DNA of 64,000 bases, from the NCBI GenBank assembly GCA_028583605.1, contig CM053327.1, positions 16,479,629 through 16,543,628 on the forward strand, given 5' to 3'. This document shows positions 25,785 to 38,499 of this stretch, in pieces (position 1 is the stretch's first letter; each line of letters begins with the position of its first letter). The notes under the pieces are model-generated. The model ran no database searches and was not told the origin of the DNA. It was given only the letters and a program-made list of their open reading frames with translations. The translations under genes and the position numbers were made by a program. This stretch comes from Dastarcus helophoroides. Taxonomy: Eukaryota; Arthropoda; Insecta; Coleoptera; Bothrideridae.

Positions 25785-26639
25785 GGCTTGGCTTCTGAAT
25801 CGGTCTTTCAAACTGATCTCCAATATTGCGCGCTCTATCGCTCGTTAGCATTCCCTTAAACGATGCGCCCTGCTTTGTGTTAGGGTTACTATCGCAAGGC
25901 CCTATGTAATGAAAGGCAATATGCAAGAGTCGAAGACTTTCCATTTCAGGTTGGTGGGAGGGTGTGGCCAAATACTCCCCAGGTCAAGCCAACTCGCCTG
26001 CTGATTTCTGCGGCCTGATTTTCCTTGTCGAGCCTGATGTTGTGGCCAAGCACTTCAAGGGTGTGGTTGTTGACCGTAACTTGAATGTTATCTGGACTCA
26101 TAACCTTGGTTTTTGAAGATTCATCCTCAGTCCCAGGGTCTCCGAAACTTCTTTCAGCTCTCTTTAAGTTCATTCGCGTCGGTGCTCATTAGGAGGATAT
26201 CATCCGCCGATATTGGAGTCATGTCAGATTTTTAAAGATATCTTGTAGTGTCAGAGTAAACAGCTTCGGCGACATAGTGTCGCCTTGTCTGACTCCTCTT
26301 TTGAAGGGTATCATTCCGCTGACTAAGTCTTCTTCAACTTTGATGTGGAGAGTGGCGTGTTCATAGATGTTCCTGATGAGGTTTGATTATCTTGAGTTAA
26401 TCCTTGCAGCGTTCATTGCATGCAAGATTGCCCAGGTTTCTACAGAGTCGAAGCCTTTTTGGTAATCGACGAATGTCAGATTGAGTGGGACATTGCATTC
26501 AGTGCATTTCTCGATCAGTGTGAGCAGTGTTTGTGCTGTAACCCTTTCTGAATCCAGTTTGTTCCACAAGTTGGTAAAAATTGAGCTTATTGTTGAGACG
26601 GTCGGTGATTATTCTGGTTAAAAAACAGAATAACCAGAA

Positions 26640-27408
26640 TACTGGCCAATATATAGAGTACAATATCCTCATTTGATTATCCGTGGTTCAGAATTTCGAA
26701 GTTCGATCCTTACCAAATTAGTAGTAAATCGGTCCAGTAAATTCGGATTTCCTATAAAATCCCGCAGCCTCAGCTTACCTTTCTAAATTAACGAATTGTC
26801 GGCGGAATTAAATTTAGGTTCTTTAATTAACGGTTAATTGAGTATATGCATGGTTTCTGGTTAATTGCACCTTCAAATGTTTCTAGCGTATGTGACGTCT
26901 GCTCTAGGTATGGACAATAGGCTCCGTAAGGGTAGACATATCTAATGAGTTACAAGTGATATAAATAATGTATATGTAGATTTTTCTAGGGTGGGACAAA
27001 AAGCTTTCTAGGTGCCACCCTCTCCCCTTTCACCAGCCATGCCAATGGATAAGTTATAGGTGCAATTATTTATAAGAGCAGGCGTTTGATGTAACTAGCT
27101 CCATTCCGCATTTACTCAGTACTTATTTGTTATTAATTTTTGGACGTCCCCCGTATGACGCTCGTTGCTGCTATTCTGGTAAACAGAACAGACGGCTGTA
27201 ATTCCGAGAAACTTAACCGTATGAAATTAAATTTTGTAAATACCCTTCAGTATTAATGTTATCTCTACGTGAATAATGATAAAGAAACAAGTTAAATTAT
27301 TGAAGGTTTAATCGCGCTGTTATTCAGTAAGTAGGTTTAATTCACTTTTTGTACAGATACTTAATATAATAGCACCAGATCTCTGCGGTTTATTGACTCA
27401 ACGATAAA
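26640..27408 (+). promoter_or_regulatory. upstream region of the cytochrome b561 gene
   Basis: A 10-bp inverted repeat (ATTCTGGTTA ... TAACCAGAAT, 26613-26642) marks the edge of the LINE relic. Beyond it the sequence is unique and moderately AT-rich up to the ATG at 27409, which follows caacgataaa. No core promoter element can be placed with confidence. The 5' UTR extent is unknown. Confidence 0.3.
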
Positions 27409-29829
27409 ATGGACAATCCAAGGACTAATTTCGCGGAATCCGCAGAGTCGGAGAACATTGGAATATACTCTGGTAAAAGTAATTACAATGGCATTGGTAA
27501 TCGTATTAGTGACGACGTTACAGAAACTACAACGACGGGTATAACTTTAAACACGGAAAGTATTATGGGTAAAGAGCACAAAAATAAAGAAAAATCAGCC
27601 GATGTGAAAATCTTTCAATATATAAATTTATTCGCGCACATTTCCACCGCTGTTTACTTTATTATCGTTATTTATCTTTGTTGCAAAAAGGAATTTCAAT
27701 TCTTTACGTGGCATCCTCTTCTGCTGTCAGTGGGAGTAAGTATTTTAATTTCATTATATTTCACAATGTTTCTTATTCGCGCTCATATTTATTACATTTT
27801 CGTACGTCTTCTGTGCTCATAGGCTATCGCCCAATCGCCAGGTAATACGCTAAAGTTCAATGCTCTGTGTTGCATAGTTGAGGTTATGTTTTTAATTCCT
27901 TGCTAATTTCATAATCTTGATCTACTTTGTTACTTTGTTCCTAAACCTGCTTAAAGTAGAATAATATTTCGAAAACTATGGAAATAAAACCCATACTTAT
28001 AATAACAAAACTAGAAGTAAAATCTTATGGCAACATTTCAGATAACTAAAAAATATACAGGCTGACCCGCTTTCCATGGCGGAAACTTCGGGGAACAATA
28101 AAGAATCAAAAAATAATAGACTTTGTTACACAAGTCATCATTAACATCCAAGTCTCAGGAGACTGGTGTCGTTTTTGAGATACAGCATATTAAAATATTT
28201 ATTTTTTAGAGAATTTTTTTTAATATCTCAAACCAAAAAAGATATTAAAACCATATTTGGTGGAGTAGTACAACCCGTAAAGCGTTAATATTTCCCTATT
28301 AGAAAAATTACACGCATCACCAATGGCGTAGATTTGCTGCACGCTGAAATAAAGAAAATAAAATTGGCCAGATTTGGGGACTGCCAACAGAAGTGAAAAC
28401 TTAGAACTATGATATAACAGATTTCAAGATGTTTCAAAAAAATATGTTGTTGGATTAGCCGGGTGTCGGATTATCCCGTGTCGAAAAGATTTTAAGAAAT
28501 GTCATTAAATGTTCGGAGTAGCGCAGTGGTAAATCAATCGACTAGTAGTTCAGAATTGCGTTTTTTAGTAACGCAAAACCCATATATGTGTATTACAGTG
28601 CATAACATATATGGCAAACCAGGCGTTTATCTCCTATCTTCTATCGCCTAAAGAAGTTTTCACTTCAAAAATATCAAAATTATGACATTAATTCCAAGTC
28701 ATATTTTGCAAAAACAAATCACTAATTAAATATAAAATCTTATTTTTATGGTCAAATTAATAAAATAAACCGATATTTGGGCGAAGTAAAGAAACCAATT
28801 TATTATTTTTGTACAATTTTTACGTTTACTTATTTTACACAACTCCTATTTTCGTCGGACCCATTAAAAAAAAAACAAACTTGTAGAATAGATGCAATCA
28901 TAATTTCATATTAGTTTGAAGAGGATGGAAATATTTGTGAGGCGAAATAATACCTAAATATTTATTTGCCATTAGTAAGCCGATATTCTTTGTTCTCGAT
29001 GCGAAAAGATAAACCTTATGCGCACCTATGGAATTAAGAGGGAGTGATTTCAATGTGTTTAAGAGTTGCATCAAGCTTGAAATTGTAAAACAAGGTCCAT
29101 TATTATCTTTATCTGGTCCTTAGGGAAATTCTAATAATTATTTTGTTTTTTACACGTCGAGCAAAACGAATTGACCAATACTGTATATCATCAACAATTA
29201 CATCTGATTGTGAGTTAAACAGTATAAAAATTTGTAAATATCAGAAATGCACAACAACAATTTCGTTCCATTAATTTATTTGTACATATCATTTTAGTGG
29301 CTTCTATTGATGACTGAAGGAATCTTATCAATATCGAAAAGTAACATCTTAACCAACAAACAACCTGGATGGCTCAGAGTTAGGACTACATTGGGTGTTC
29401 CTAGTGATCGGGACCGTCTTAGTCATTTCTGGATTCATTGTAGTGTATATTAACAAGAATTTGAAAAACAAGAACCATTTTACCTCGTGGCATGGTTTAC
29501 TTGGACTTCTTGGAATTATTTTGGCTGTACCAAGTTGTCTTAATGGAACTGCAACATTATACCATAAAGAATTAAAGAGTTATGTTGTTCCTAAACTCAA
29601 TAAATTAATTCATGTGGTATGTGGCACATTGGCTTACATATTTGGAGGATTATCTTTAATACTAAGTGTCTACACAAAGTGGTTTGGAAGACAATCAGAC
29701 CATAGCACAGAATTATTTATCATTTCATTGGTACTTGTAATTATTGCCGTGACCTTTACTTTAGTTAAACCAACAATAAGTTCTCTAAAACGAATTAAAA
29801 ATTTCTTTTTTGTTAAAACAGCGGATTAA
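27409..29829 (+). CDS. cytochrome b561 domain protein, CYB561D1/D2 type
   Basis: The product is a predicted transmembrane di-heme reductase that passes electrons from cytosolic ascorbate across a membrane to ferric iron or monodehydroascorbate. Exons are 27409-27735 and 29298-29829, joined in phase 0 (GTAAGT donor, TTTTAG acceptor), about 285 residues. The first 65 residues are hydrophilic; six hydrophobic helices follow. The four heme-ligand histidines sit in FTWHPLLLSVG, LHWVFLVIG, SWHGLLGLLG and LNKLIHVVCG, in family order and spacing. One extra base near 29380-29388, just before LHWVF, breaks the frame; without it the exon reads to the stop. The N-terminal extension is longer than in human CYB561D2 (222 residues). 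A start at the later Met before GKEHK is possible. Family is secure; D1 versus D2 is not resolved. Confidence 0.85.
27736..29297 (+). other. intron of the cytochrome b561 gene
   Basis: A 1.56 kb intron. A segment beginning tacaggctgacccgc (28058) looks like one terminus of a DNA element, but no matching end was found. At 28513-28560, ggagtagcgcagtggtaaat resembles a tRNA A-box region, as in tRNA-derived SINEs. A clear B-box is lacking, so this is only a hint. The remainder is AT-rich and unremarkable. Confidence 0.4.
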
Positions 29830-30222
29830 TTAGGATAAATCAGAGCGACTTATTATAAAGTGATACTTCAAAAAGGGTTTTTATGGCCAGAACAGATATG
29901 AGATGTGTCTTTTGGGATTGATTACATCTATAATTGCCAATTGTTTGATTTATGAGGATCTTTTCAGAAAAGCCCATACATAAATATACTTAAATGTACC
30001 TTTATCGTCGCAAGCAAAATTTAAGTTTCACCCCGATGCGTTCAAATCCCAAAAAACCAATTGTTCATACTGTTTTTTAAGTGATATTTTTAGAATAGAA
30101 TAGTATTTTGTATAAAATTATAAGCGTATATAATTTTAGATGTGATATGTATTTTGTGTATTTTTTTGTAGAATTAAAATGTCCTACCAACAACTATTGC
30201 TGAATGCTTTATACTTAAAGGA

Positions 30223-30228
30223 AATAAA
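30223..30228 (+). terminator. polyadenylation signal of the cytochrome b561 gene
   Basis: AATAAA lies about 395 bp after the stop codon, in sequence without repeats. It is the first canonical hexamer downstream of the gene. Confidence 0.5.
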
Positions 30229-30239
30229 ATTACTAAGTA

Positions 30240-31881
30240 TCAATTTAATTAAAATTGTGCTTTCGGATTTCTCTAAAACAATTTTACATTTTTTACTATT
30301 CTTTCTGTAAAAATGAAATTTAGCCAACACAATTTGTTAAAAATAAATAGACATTTTTTTATTACTAGGGAAGAGTCGGCACCTTTCGTGAAATTTTTAC
30401 TCTAAGCTTTGTAAAAAAATAGCTTTTTAGGAAAAATTTTATTGTTGCAACATTACATATGTCTTATCTGGCTCTAATAATAATATACGTCAATATTGGC
30501 GCAACACAATATAGCCAAACTATCACGGTTTACCCAAACAAACGAAAAACGTACGAAAGTGCCCCATATGTGAGGTAGCTTCGTACATAGTATGTCTACT
30601 CATTAGTGCACAACAATAAAAATGCTACCTATAGAAAATGTAAATATTTATTGAGATCAAAATTTAAACCGAACCAGTCTTAAATGCAGTAAGAATTATA
30701 AAAATTATTATTAAATAATTATGAAATTTAAACAGTTTTGGTAATTTTTTTTTCTTTTATCATTAAAGAACCCAATCAAAGTTGTAGTTAACCATTTGGG
30801 TGAAAATTCATAATTTTATTTAACGGTTGTACTATTTCACATTGTAGATTATATTATGTACAATCAAATCTTGTTCGAAGTTGACTATTCTTCCTATAAA
30901 AGCAGACTTGGGTTGCGATAGTACTGGTTCTTCTGGTATGTAAATTGTTACTTCACATTTGACATCCGGAAAAACACATTTCTAGGTACCAGGTACCCAA
31001 CTTCCTTCTCAAATATGAGATCCTTCCTTTTTTTATTTCTTCCAGTCTATTTTTAGAATATCTGTGTATATCCTCAATTTTTCGGTCAATGTTCTTAAAC
31101 TTTTTGAGCGCATTCCTATCCACTTTTCGGTAATTTCAACAAAAACCTGTTGACTTCTTTCTACTCTTTAAAAATATTGACAGAAAATTCTTGTATTTGG
31201 CAGGGGCCCTCCAGTGTGTTGCACAGGGCCCCTACCAACCTTAAGCCGCCCCTGCTAAGATATCAATTTATAAACTAACAATACACACGTTCAAAAGTGA
31301 ATCCAAAAATTACTTAGGTGGCCGAAAACACTTATCAACTTGACCGACTGTTATCCTATGTAGATGAGCAGGAGTCTCGCACACAAATGTTCTATACTGT
31401 AGATGTGACCTCTGTATTCGGCTGTAGGAATGCTCCCTCTGAACGAAGAGTGCCAACTCTTCGCTATATACAATGTGTTTTGCTTTTCATGGATCCATTC
31501 TTACATTTTAATTATTTGAAATTCAATCATTTTAATATTTTGCTTCGATATAACTACCTCTAAATTAATTATATCTATTTACAAAATTTCTAACACTGAC
31601 TGACCGACAACGCACAGCCTAAACGGGTAGCTGTAGAAGAATGAAATTTTGCACACGAAAATTACGTGTAGCCTAGGTGAGCATTAGAAAAGGATTTTTC
31701 AAAACTCAAAAATTTTAGGCAACGAATAATACACATGACGGTATTTAAAGTTGCCTATACACCTAACTCATTATCTTGATTGCATAACAATATATTTTCA
31801 GCAGCGCAAGAAGACTAGTGCATGACTAGTGACATAACAATTAAATACATATTGTACTAGCCTCGCAGGCCATTAATATTT
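30240..31881. other. intergenic, no gene recognised
   Basis: AT-rich sequence. A patch at 31200-31260 is GC-rich, with two near-copies of cagggccc (cagggccctccagtg and cacagggcccctacc). A ctgactgaccgacaacgcac motif near 31599 followed by tttgcacacgaaaa belongs to a recurring repeat also seen near 2915. The frame at 31318-31563 is not recognisable. Confidence 0.4.
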
Positions 31882-31889
31882 GACCATAT

Positions 31890-32114
31890 AAAAATTGATA
31901 TACAAATCTTGTCCTCTGAAATCAAGAAAGATTAAAAAATACAACGAAAGTTGCTCTAACACGTTTAGACAGCCAAGCTATATATCGACTTCAGAGATAT
32001 ATTAACTGTTATATCTTGTATTTTTTAATCTTTTATGGTTTTAGGGAACACGATTTATATATAAATTTTTGAAGATAACCAAGGACAAATCCGTTCCATA
32101 AATAAAAAGAAATT
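31890..32114 (+). mobile_element. asymmetric foldback MITE, copy B
   Basis: The body opens aaaaattgatatacaaatct and closes with the complement, and the tail gataaccaaggacaaatccg follows on the right. Flanks are gaccatat (31882-31889) and gatcatat (32115-32122), a 7 of 8 match, consistent with an old 8-bp target duplication. No coding capacity. Confidence 0.8.
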
Positions 32115-32599
32115 GATCATATGTTTATTAAACCTTTTTGTATTTTTGTAGTTTTATCCTCCTACGCCTCTTTTGGATTTGATGAGTTCCTCACCCTGTA
32201 TATTGAATTTCAACGAAATATCTTCAAAAGTGCTCGATCCAACATTTTTTTCTGCAACACTAGATTATAAAATATTGGTACGAAGTTTAATAAAACACTG
32301 CTACCAAGTTTAATAAAACAGAAAAATTCAACCTAAGGTTACTGGTTATCAGTTTTGATACAAATTTGCATAATCATATTCCGCAAACTTTTAAAAGTTA
32401 CATCATTCAAATTTGGTATAGATATGTTTCTTCTTGCAAAATTAAATTAAATCCCTAATAGCTTTTATTAAAAAATCCTAAAAAAAATGAATTACTTTTA
32501 TCCCGAACATTTTTAAAGATATTTCATTTTGCTTAAATTTGGTGAAATTAGGTTTACGAGAATTCATAATTAAAATACAGTATCAAATTCTAGTTAAAA

Positions 32600-33080
32600 G
32601 AGTCCCTACCACTGTTTTTTGAAAAAGGTTTTTTTTTTGTTAAAACTTTAACCTAGTTTCAAAAAATAAAGAAATTAAAAAAAATACAAGAAATTTAGAG
32701 AAATAGAAAATGTCAACTTTTGGAAAAAGCAAAAGACTAATTTCAAAAAAGGTCGAATGTTAAGGAAAATGGAAAATATTTGAACAAAGGCCAATTGGCC
32801 AATAAGAGTATGTCAAGATTTTCAGAAAGTGCCAAATAGGCAGAAAGGTGATGAAATTTTGAAAGAAAAGATCAATCTTCAAAAGAAATTCGAAATTTCA
32901 AGAAAAAATCAAAATTTTCAGAAATGGTTGAAAAATCAGAAACAAGTCCAAATTACCTCCGTAAAGTAAGATTTTTAATAAAAGTGGCATTATAAAAAAA
33001 GGTCAACTTTTAAATTCCGACCAAAATATAAATTTTTCAGATAAAAATTGAAATGTTATAGGAAAAAAGTCCTCTCAGCC
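32600..33080. repeat. AT-rich degenerate repeat
   Basis: A-rich stretch of aaaatttcagaaa / aaaaggtcgaatgtt units, matching the composition of the window-wide repeat. No gene is seen. Confidence 0.45.
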
Positions 33081-35050
33081 GAAAATATCTTTTGTCTTTA
33101 CTTCATCAGTCAGAAGGGTGGGGGTGGGGATGGCAAATGCCCCATTCTATTCTACGATTATAATCATTTTAATAATGAGTTTGTTTAATAAATTGCTTGT
33201 GAATTTGCAATATACAGTGTATCCCAAGATAGAGTACTGGAGAAGGATTCCTTTTTATTTATATGTTTACGAGAAATTTTTTATAAAAAATCCTACTTGA
33301 TCCTGAATCACTAAAAATGACCTTAATTTCTATTTCTTTATTTTTTATGCAGGAAATTTAATTATTTAAAAATTCTAGAAAATGACCTGAATTAAACTGC
33401 TTTTTTTTGGTAGTATCGAAAAATATTATTTAAAGATATGGTTTAGAATATTATTTAAAAATGTGGCTTAGAATTAAAGCCTTAATTTGAAACTTATTTT
33501 CAGAGAAATATAATAGAAAAGACATGAACTGTAATAATGCAGCCCTCTAAATGGGTGCATTATTGCAATCTAGAGCTATTTTACTTGCATGACAGTTGTT
33601 GGGAGCTATTCCATAGTTTCTTCTACAGAACGCTAGGGGCCTCTATAGTTAGACATTTGTAAATTCGAGAAAACACCATAAAGAATGATTCAAAGTATTC
33701 AAATAAAATTTACTTTTAATCAAATTTGACAAGAAAAATATTTGTAATAAACTTTAATTTAAAAAAGAGGTGCATTTATTACATAATTCCCCTATAGTAT
33801 CAAATAAGTCATATCCATGCAATTTCACACGTATTATTTGTGTAGTTTGAAATATCTAGTGTCGCACTTGCTTTGATTGATATTCAGTCAAAGATTGAAT
33901 CGACGCACAGTGGATCGAAATTAATAATTTTTGGCCAGAACTTTGAAAATTATAAAACTTATTTAATAATAGTTGGTCATTACAGAAAAAATATTGAAAA
34001 AACTATCCCCAAGAAATTAGGGTGAGTACTAGGAGTTGAAACTCTAACTAATTTAAAAAAATAATTCGGGAATAATTCAATTTAAAAGTATTACAAAATT
34101 AGTAAAACAATTATTTTATTGCAAAAATAGAGTGTAGTAAGGGGTTCAAAATAATACGAGTCAAAATTGAATCAGTTGTTAACTGTCAAAGTGGGAATTT
34201 CTCTCATCTGCATCATTCTGTTTAAAGCGTTATGGTAAGAAAAGGCGCAGCTAGGTGCAGCCACACATTGTAGAATATTGAAGTCCATACTTTATTCAAT
34301 ATATAAAAAAATATGACAAGGCTAAAGTTCGTTAAAGTAAATATGAAACAAACAAAAATATTAATTTTGCTGATTTTACCTCACGGATGTCTGATACCTT
34401 TTTTTTGAAGACACACTTTAAGGCATAATCCGCACGTGATTTTTCTTAATGAAATATTGATCTACATTAGAATACTTAACTTGTTCCATATGAGATATGG
34501 CTAATTTTCCAAATTATCAAATTATATGGCAATCGCAAATATATTGAAACCTCATTGTGCAACTATTTACTTAAACACCTCTTCGTTCCTAAGGACTGCA
34601 GCGTGAAATGGGAAATATATGGAATTATAATTAATTGTTCCTTTAACAAGAAGCTTTATTCTTGCTAATTAGCCGGTCTTAATAATTTAAATGCTTACAA
34701 ATGTATTGGGATCTGGGATTTTAGTACTGTACGGTCATAGGCTCGTAAAAAAGTCCAAACCTGTCTGCTTTGTTGCTGTTTGCTGTCTGCTTTTTTTTTT
34801 TATCTTTTCTATAAAATTTTATCAGTCTAGATGTTGCTAGCAAACAGTAGACATGCGTCACGCTTATTACTAACTGTGTTTTTATATGTGCTGTGCTCGG
34901 AATTGCCAAGTAAGCTATTTATAATTTTATTTTACTTATTTAGTGTGCAGCAACAGTTTTTATGAGTTTTTTTATTTCCAAAAATAAAAATGATACTTAT
35001 ATGCCTCATCAGTATTGAATAACCTATATATTCAAAATTTTCGTTTTAGA
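33081..35050. other. intergenic region upstream of the piggyBac relic
   Basis: No gene is recognised. A candidate small element at about 33531-33791 has ends gtaataatgcagccctct and the near-complement of gtaataaatgcacctctt. A terminus-like tatacagtgtatcccaag at 33211 has no partner. The minus frame at 34721-34909 is not recognisable. The terminal repeats of the piggyBac element were sought here and not found. Confidence 0.35.
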
Positions 35051-36747
35051 ATGAACAATCCTTTGTCAGACAAAGAGCTCCAAGGTATTATTTTGGATAA
35101 CATTGATTTTGAAGAAGAATTAGACCCATTTCAAGACAGTGAGGATAGTGATATAGTTAAAAACTATATACAACCATCTAACGACGATGATTCTTCAAGT
35201 GAAGTTGAAGATACTGCATTGACACAAATTTTTGACGATGCGTTTACTTTTAAAGATGAAGAATTCAAAGGCGAAAATGAAAAGGAAAACGAAGTTCCGA
35301 ATAGTAATTTAGGAGTTGCGTTTGACTGGACTAGAAAAACTGAAAATTTTATACCGAAACATAATATTCTACAAGAAAAACAAACAATTGTACTGTGTAA
35401 CATAACAAACAAGTCTTCAGAAATGAATGCTGTGTTCAAATGATTTCCTAAAAGCGTATTTGTATGGATTGCCCAATGTACCAATCAACGATTAGAAATT
35501 GTAGAAAAAACATCTAAAAGAAATATTCAAAAGACATCGAGTGCAGAAATAATGATCGTGCTTGGTGATTCCCCCAGCATATCACATGTATTGGTCCAAC
35601 AGAAAATCTTTAGGTAATGATGAAATTAAAAGTGTCATATCTAGGGATAGATGCCAGTTACTTCTATCAAAACTGTACTTTAATATACCCGAAAAAACAA
35701 AAGACTCTTCCAAGGAGTATTACGTAGAAGAAGTATTATCCTGTCTAAAAAAAACTTTTTTGTCTGCCAGAAGTGATAGTGCGTATCAACCAATTGACGA
35801 GACGATGACAAAACTCAAAGGAAGATCATCAATGAAACAATATGTTCCTCTAAAACCAATCAAACGAGGTATAAAACTATGGATAAGATGTGATTCCAAA
35901 ACTGGGTATGTATACGATACAAATATTTACTCCGGAAAAGAAAATTCCACACAAGAAGGCACACTTGGTGAAAAAGTTGTGGAGAAATTAACCAGATCAA
36001 TTCGAGATACCAACATAGTTTTATATTTTGACCGATTATTCACCTCAATCCATCTTTTAGATACACTACCATATGCTACCGTTGGAATGTGCATAAAGAC
36101 TACAAAAAATGGTCCAAAATTTGAAAGTAAACTGCAGAGAGGAGACAGTGAAATGATGGCATGTAAAGAAGGTATAATTTGCACTCGTTGGCAAGGCACT
36201 AGAGATTTCTTGGTAGTAAGCAACTGTCATAGTGGCAGTATCGGTATTATAGAAATAAAAGCAAAAGATGGCAGTAAAAAAGAAATTACTTGTCCCGATT
36301 CAATTATGTTTTATAATGAATTTATGGGAGGCGTCGATCACGCCGATCAAATGATATCACAGTATGATTCGGATCGAAAAAAACTCGAAATGGTGGCGAA
36401 AGGTTTTCTACAAGCTATTCATGACTGCAATATATAATGCATATATAATATACAATGAAACAAGACGATTAAAACTGCCGTTTATAATCTTTATTATACT
36501 AGTAGCAGAAAATATGACAGCCATTATCAAATCCCAGCTGGGCAAGAAGAAAATAATGAAGACAGGACGTCCCTTAAATAGAACCAAATTCATGGATAAT
36601 GTTGGGGATCATCTGCCTATTCCAGAAAATTCAAGAAAACGATGGGTACGATGTGCTGGTTTCAAAAAAGAAAAGAGGACAAAGATCACTTGCCAAATGT
36701 GCACACTAGTGCTCTGCAATGATTGTTTTGCTAAGTATCATTCTTGA
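35051..36747 (+). pseudogene. piggyBac-family transposase, broken
   Basis: The reading starts MNNPLSDKELQGIILDNIDF with an acidic N-terminal domain. It continues through an in-frame TGA (35441), a +1 change near 35560, the long catalytic part to 36437, and another +1 change in an A7 run near 36383 into the C-terminus ending at 36747. Catalytic aspartates are visible in YVYDTNIYSGK, YFDRLFTSIHLL and MGGVDHADQM. The C-terminal cysteine-rich zinc domain (CQMCTLVLCNDCFAKYHS) is intact. Protein text is well conserved across breaks, so the copy is fairly young or the breaks are partly assembly errors. TTAA-flanked ends were not located. A domesticated gene is less likely because of the in-frame stop. 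Confidence 0.85.
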
Positions 36748-36852
36748 TTACCTTGTATATATGCAATAAAAATAAATGTTGAATTACAATGATGTTTTTC
36801 TTTTATTTTTTTTTTTTATTTTTAGTGCAACATATATTTTTTGTAAAACTGT

Positions 36853-36907
36853 TATTAAAAGTGACATTTTTAGTTCATTGATAAGTGAACTAAAAATTGA
36901 CTTTTAT
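36853..36907. repeat. short perfect hairpin
   Basis: AAAAGTGACATTTTTAGTTCA pairs with TGAACTAAAAATTGACTTTT around an 8-base loop, with one extra base. The TTAAAAGTGACATTTT block at its left edge also occurs, inverted, in the palindrome at 38500-38617. The two are therefore related. Confidence 0.75.
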
Positions 36908-36934
36908 AATGACACGTGACAAAAACACTTTTAA

Positions 36935-37388
36935 CACTAGTGCGAAAAAGTTTTTTCCCACTCCCACCCGTATATTCACTGTTTTCTTTATAACTTGCGA
37001 GCAGGATAGATAGGCCATATCATTCTAGTGAACGGATATAACGTAAGTCGCGCAGTGATTGGTCGATTTCATATCCACACTAGTGTGGATATGAAATTGA
37101 CCAATCATGACCATGCGATAAGAACGAATGTCATTTTTAGGTTCAAAATTACACCATAGAATTTGTCAAGTTGACGTATTAAACGAAAACAATATTTCTT
37201 AAATCGTATTTTTGTTTTTGAGGGATCGTAGTCGTGGGAAAAATCCGCTGTACAACTCGAGCGGATTGTCCATATCGCACTCGAACGATTGAGGCACTCC
37301 GCCTTCGGCGTCGTGCTCAAACTTCGTTCTCGTGCGATATGGACATCATATCCGCTCTTGTTGCACAAACTACTATTTCGCACTAGTG
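36935..37388. mobile_element. palindrome-rich MITE flanked by TTAA
   Basis: The ends are CACTAGTGCGAAA and its exact inverse TTTCGCACTAGTG, with TTAA directly outside both (36931-36934 and 37389-37392), as expected for a piggyBac-mobilised element. The symmetry continues a few bases outside TTAA. Inside are two further hairpins: 37046-37099 with 20-bp-plus arms centred on ACTAGT (gatttcatatccacactagt), and 37248-37362 centred on CCGCCTTCGGCG, with gtccatatcgcac in both arms. No coding capacity. Confidence 0.8.
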
Positions 37389-37404
37389 TTAAAAGTAAAT
37401 ATAG

Positions 37405-37601
37405 CAGTGTTTCCCAAACTTTTTTTGCCCTAACCCGGTTGTTTTTAATATTTTCCCTTCGCCACCCACTAAAAGATGTTTTAATTATATCTTAATGCTG
37501 GAAAGAACTAATCATTTGTGAGTATGAAGACAATTCTACAGCCTGGTATTTTATTTTTGTGGTCCGCTGCCGGGTTGTGACCCACTGTTTAGGAAACACT
37601 G
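37405..37601. mobile_element. hAT-type MITE
   Basis: The left end is CAGTGTTTCCCAAACT and the right end, reverse-complemented, is CAGTGTTTCCTAAACAGT; just inside, taacccggt and gccgggtt also mirror each other. Flanking 8-mers are AAATATAG (37397-37404) and ATATATAG (37602-37609), 7 of 8 identical. The CAGTG terminus and 8-bp duplication fit the hAT superfamily. No coding capacity. Confidence 0.85.
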
Positions 37602-37609
37602 ATATATAG

Positions 37610-38499
37610 CAATATGCAATATAAAATAGAAAGCTGTACTGGTAAAATTAGAAAGATATTTCTTTTGGTTGAACGGACTGGTCCAACAATATTGTGTTTC
37701 TAAACATTAAGACATTCAAAATAGTTATAAATTATTTATTTATAATATTAATATTACTATTACAATCTGAACGGTTACTTATTTTAGTTTTCCTGAGAAG
37801 TAATTGCAGAGGTATTTATGCAAAGTAATCCGTGCAAAAACCAGGACGGATGTTGCTTTTAGTCTTCATAATATAAAACAAAGATTTTTCAATATCCTCC
37901 AGTGTTAATTTACAAAATTCTTGAGAGACTCCAAATAATCCAAAAACTGACGCAACTTTTTACTGCATATTTGGTGTCTGGAGCTTCATTCAAAAAAATC
38001 TTGTACGCTGGTTTTAATACTTGCTTATATCCTAGTTTGATTTAAAAACTAGCTTTTATTATAGAGAGATTCCATAACTTAGAATTTCCTTCGGCGTAAA
38101 CCAAAAATATATTTTTAGTGAAGTTATCCGCTATATTCTTTATTTCATACCTTCATATTTTTGTCCCGATTTCTGGAGCAATAAATCTCAGTTGATGTAT
38201 TTGCTGTTTCTTCAACATCAGATGGAATAATAAAATTGCTTTAATTTCCAATCTTTTCTTCAAAATTCATGTTTATTAGCCATAAAATCTACAATATTTT
38301 AGGACAGGTTCAATTGTGGTTACTAATTAACCTTAAACAACTTACAATTGTTTTACTTAGTTATACTCTATCCAATACCTGACTTGATTGTCAGATGTAA
38401 ATGTCAAATATGTAATTCAACACGCAAACAATAAATCTAAAATTCAACCCTAGGGACAGCATTTTCTCTTTTAATTTAACAGTTTTACAAAAAATATTG
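37610..38499. other. intergenic, no gene recognised
   Basis: AT-rich sequence. On the minus strand around 37840-37960 a short open stretch reads LTLEDIEKSLFYIMKTKSNI. It could be a transposase remnant but is too short to name. Confidence 0.3.

Larger units (their letters stand above)
25400..26630 (-). pseudogene. 5'-truncated RTE-like LINE
   Basis: Read on the minus strand, fragments in several frames give LIEKCTECNVPLNLTFVDYQ, KGFDSVETWAILHAMNAARI, then RGVRQGDTMSPKLFTL, then NIQVTVNNHTLEVLGHNIRL, then AGHVARD, WTKTIIQWRLRE and a final block ending in PGVDENG-like text near 25430. These are the palm, thumb and C-terminal parts of an endonuclease/reverse-transcriptase LINE of the RTE-like kind. 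The 5' part is missing. The 3' end runs into an (AAG)n tail at 25406-25431, the kind of microsatellite tail left by such elements. A (GA)n expansion interrupts it at 25693-25781. Frameshifts and stops make it dead. Confidence 0.85.

Noticed and set aside
25469..25971. Ser-Leu and Arg-Glu repeat proteins on both strands
   Set aside because: They are translations of the (TC)n microsatellite inside a dead LINE.
28513..28560. tRNA gene or tRNA-derived SINE
   Set aside because: Only an A-box-like stretch is present; no B-box at proper distance and no cloverleaf, so no tRNA is called.
31318..31563. Plus-strand 81-codon frame starting MAENTYQLDRLL
   Set aside because: The second half is AT-driven low complexity; no family match or splice structure is apparent.
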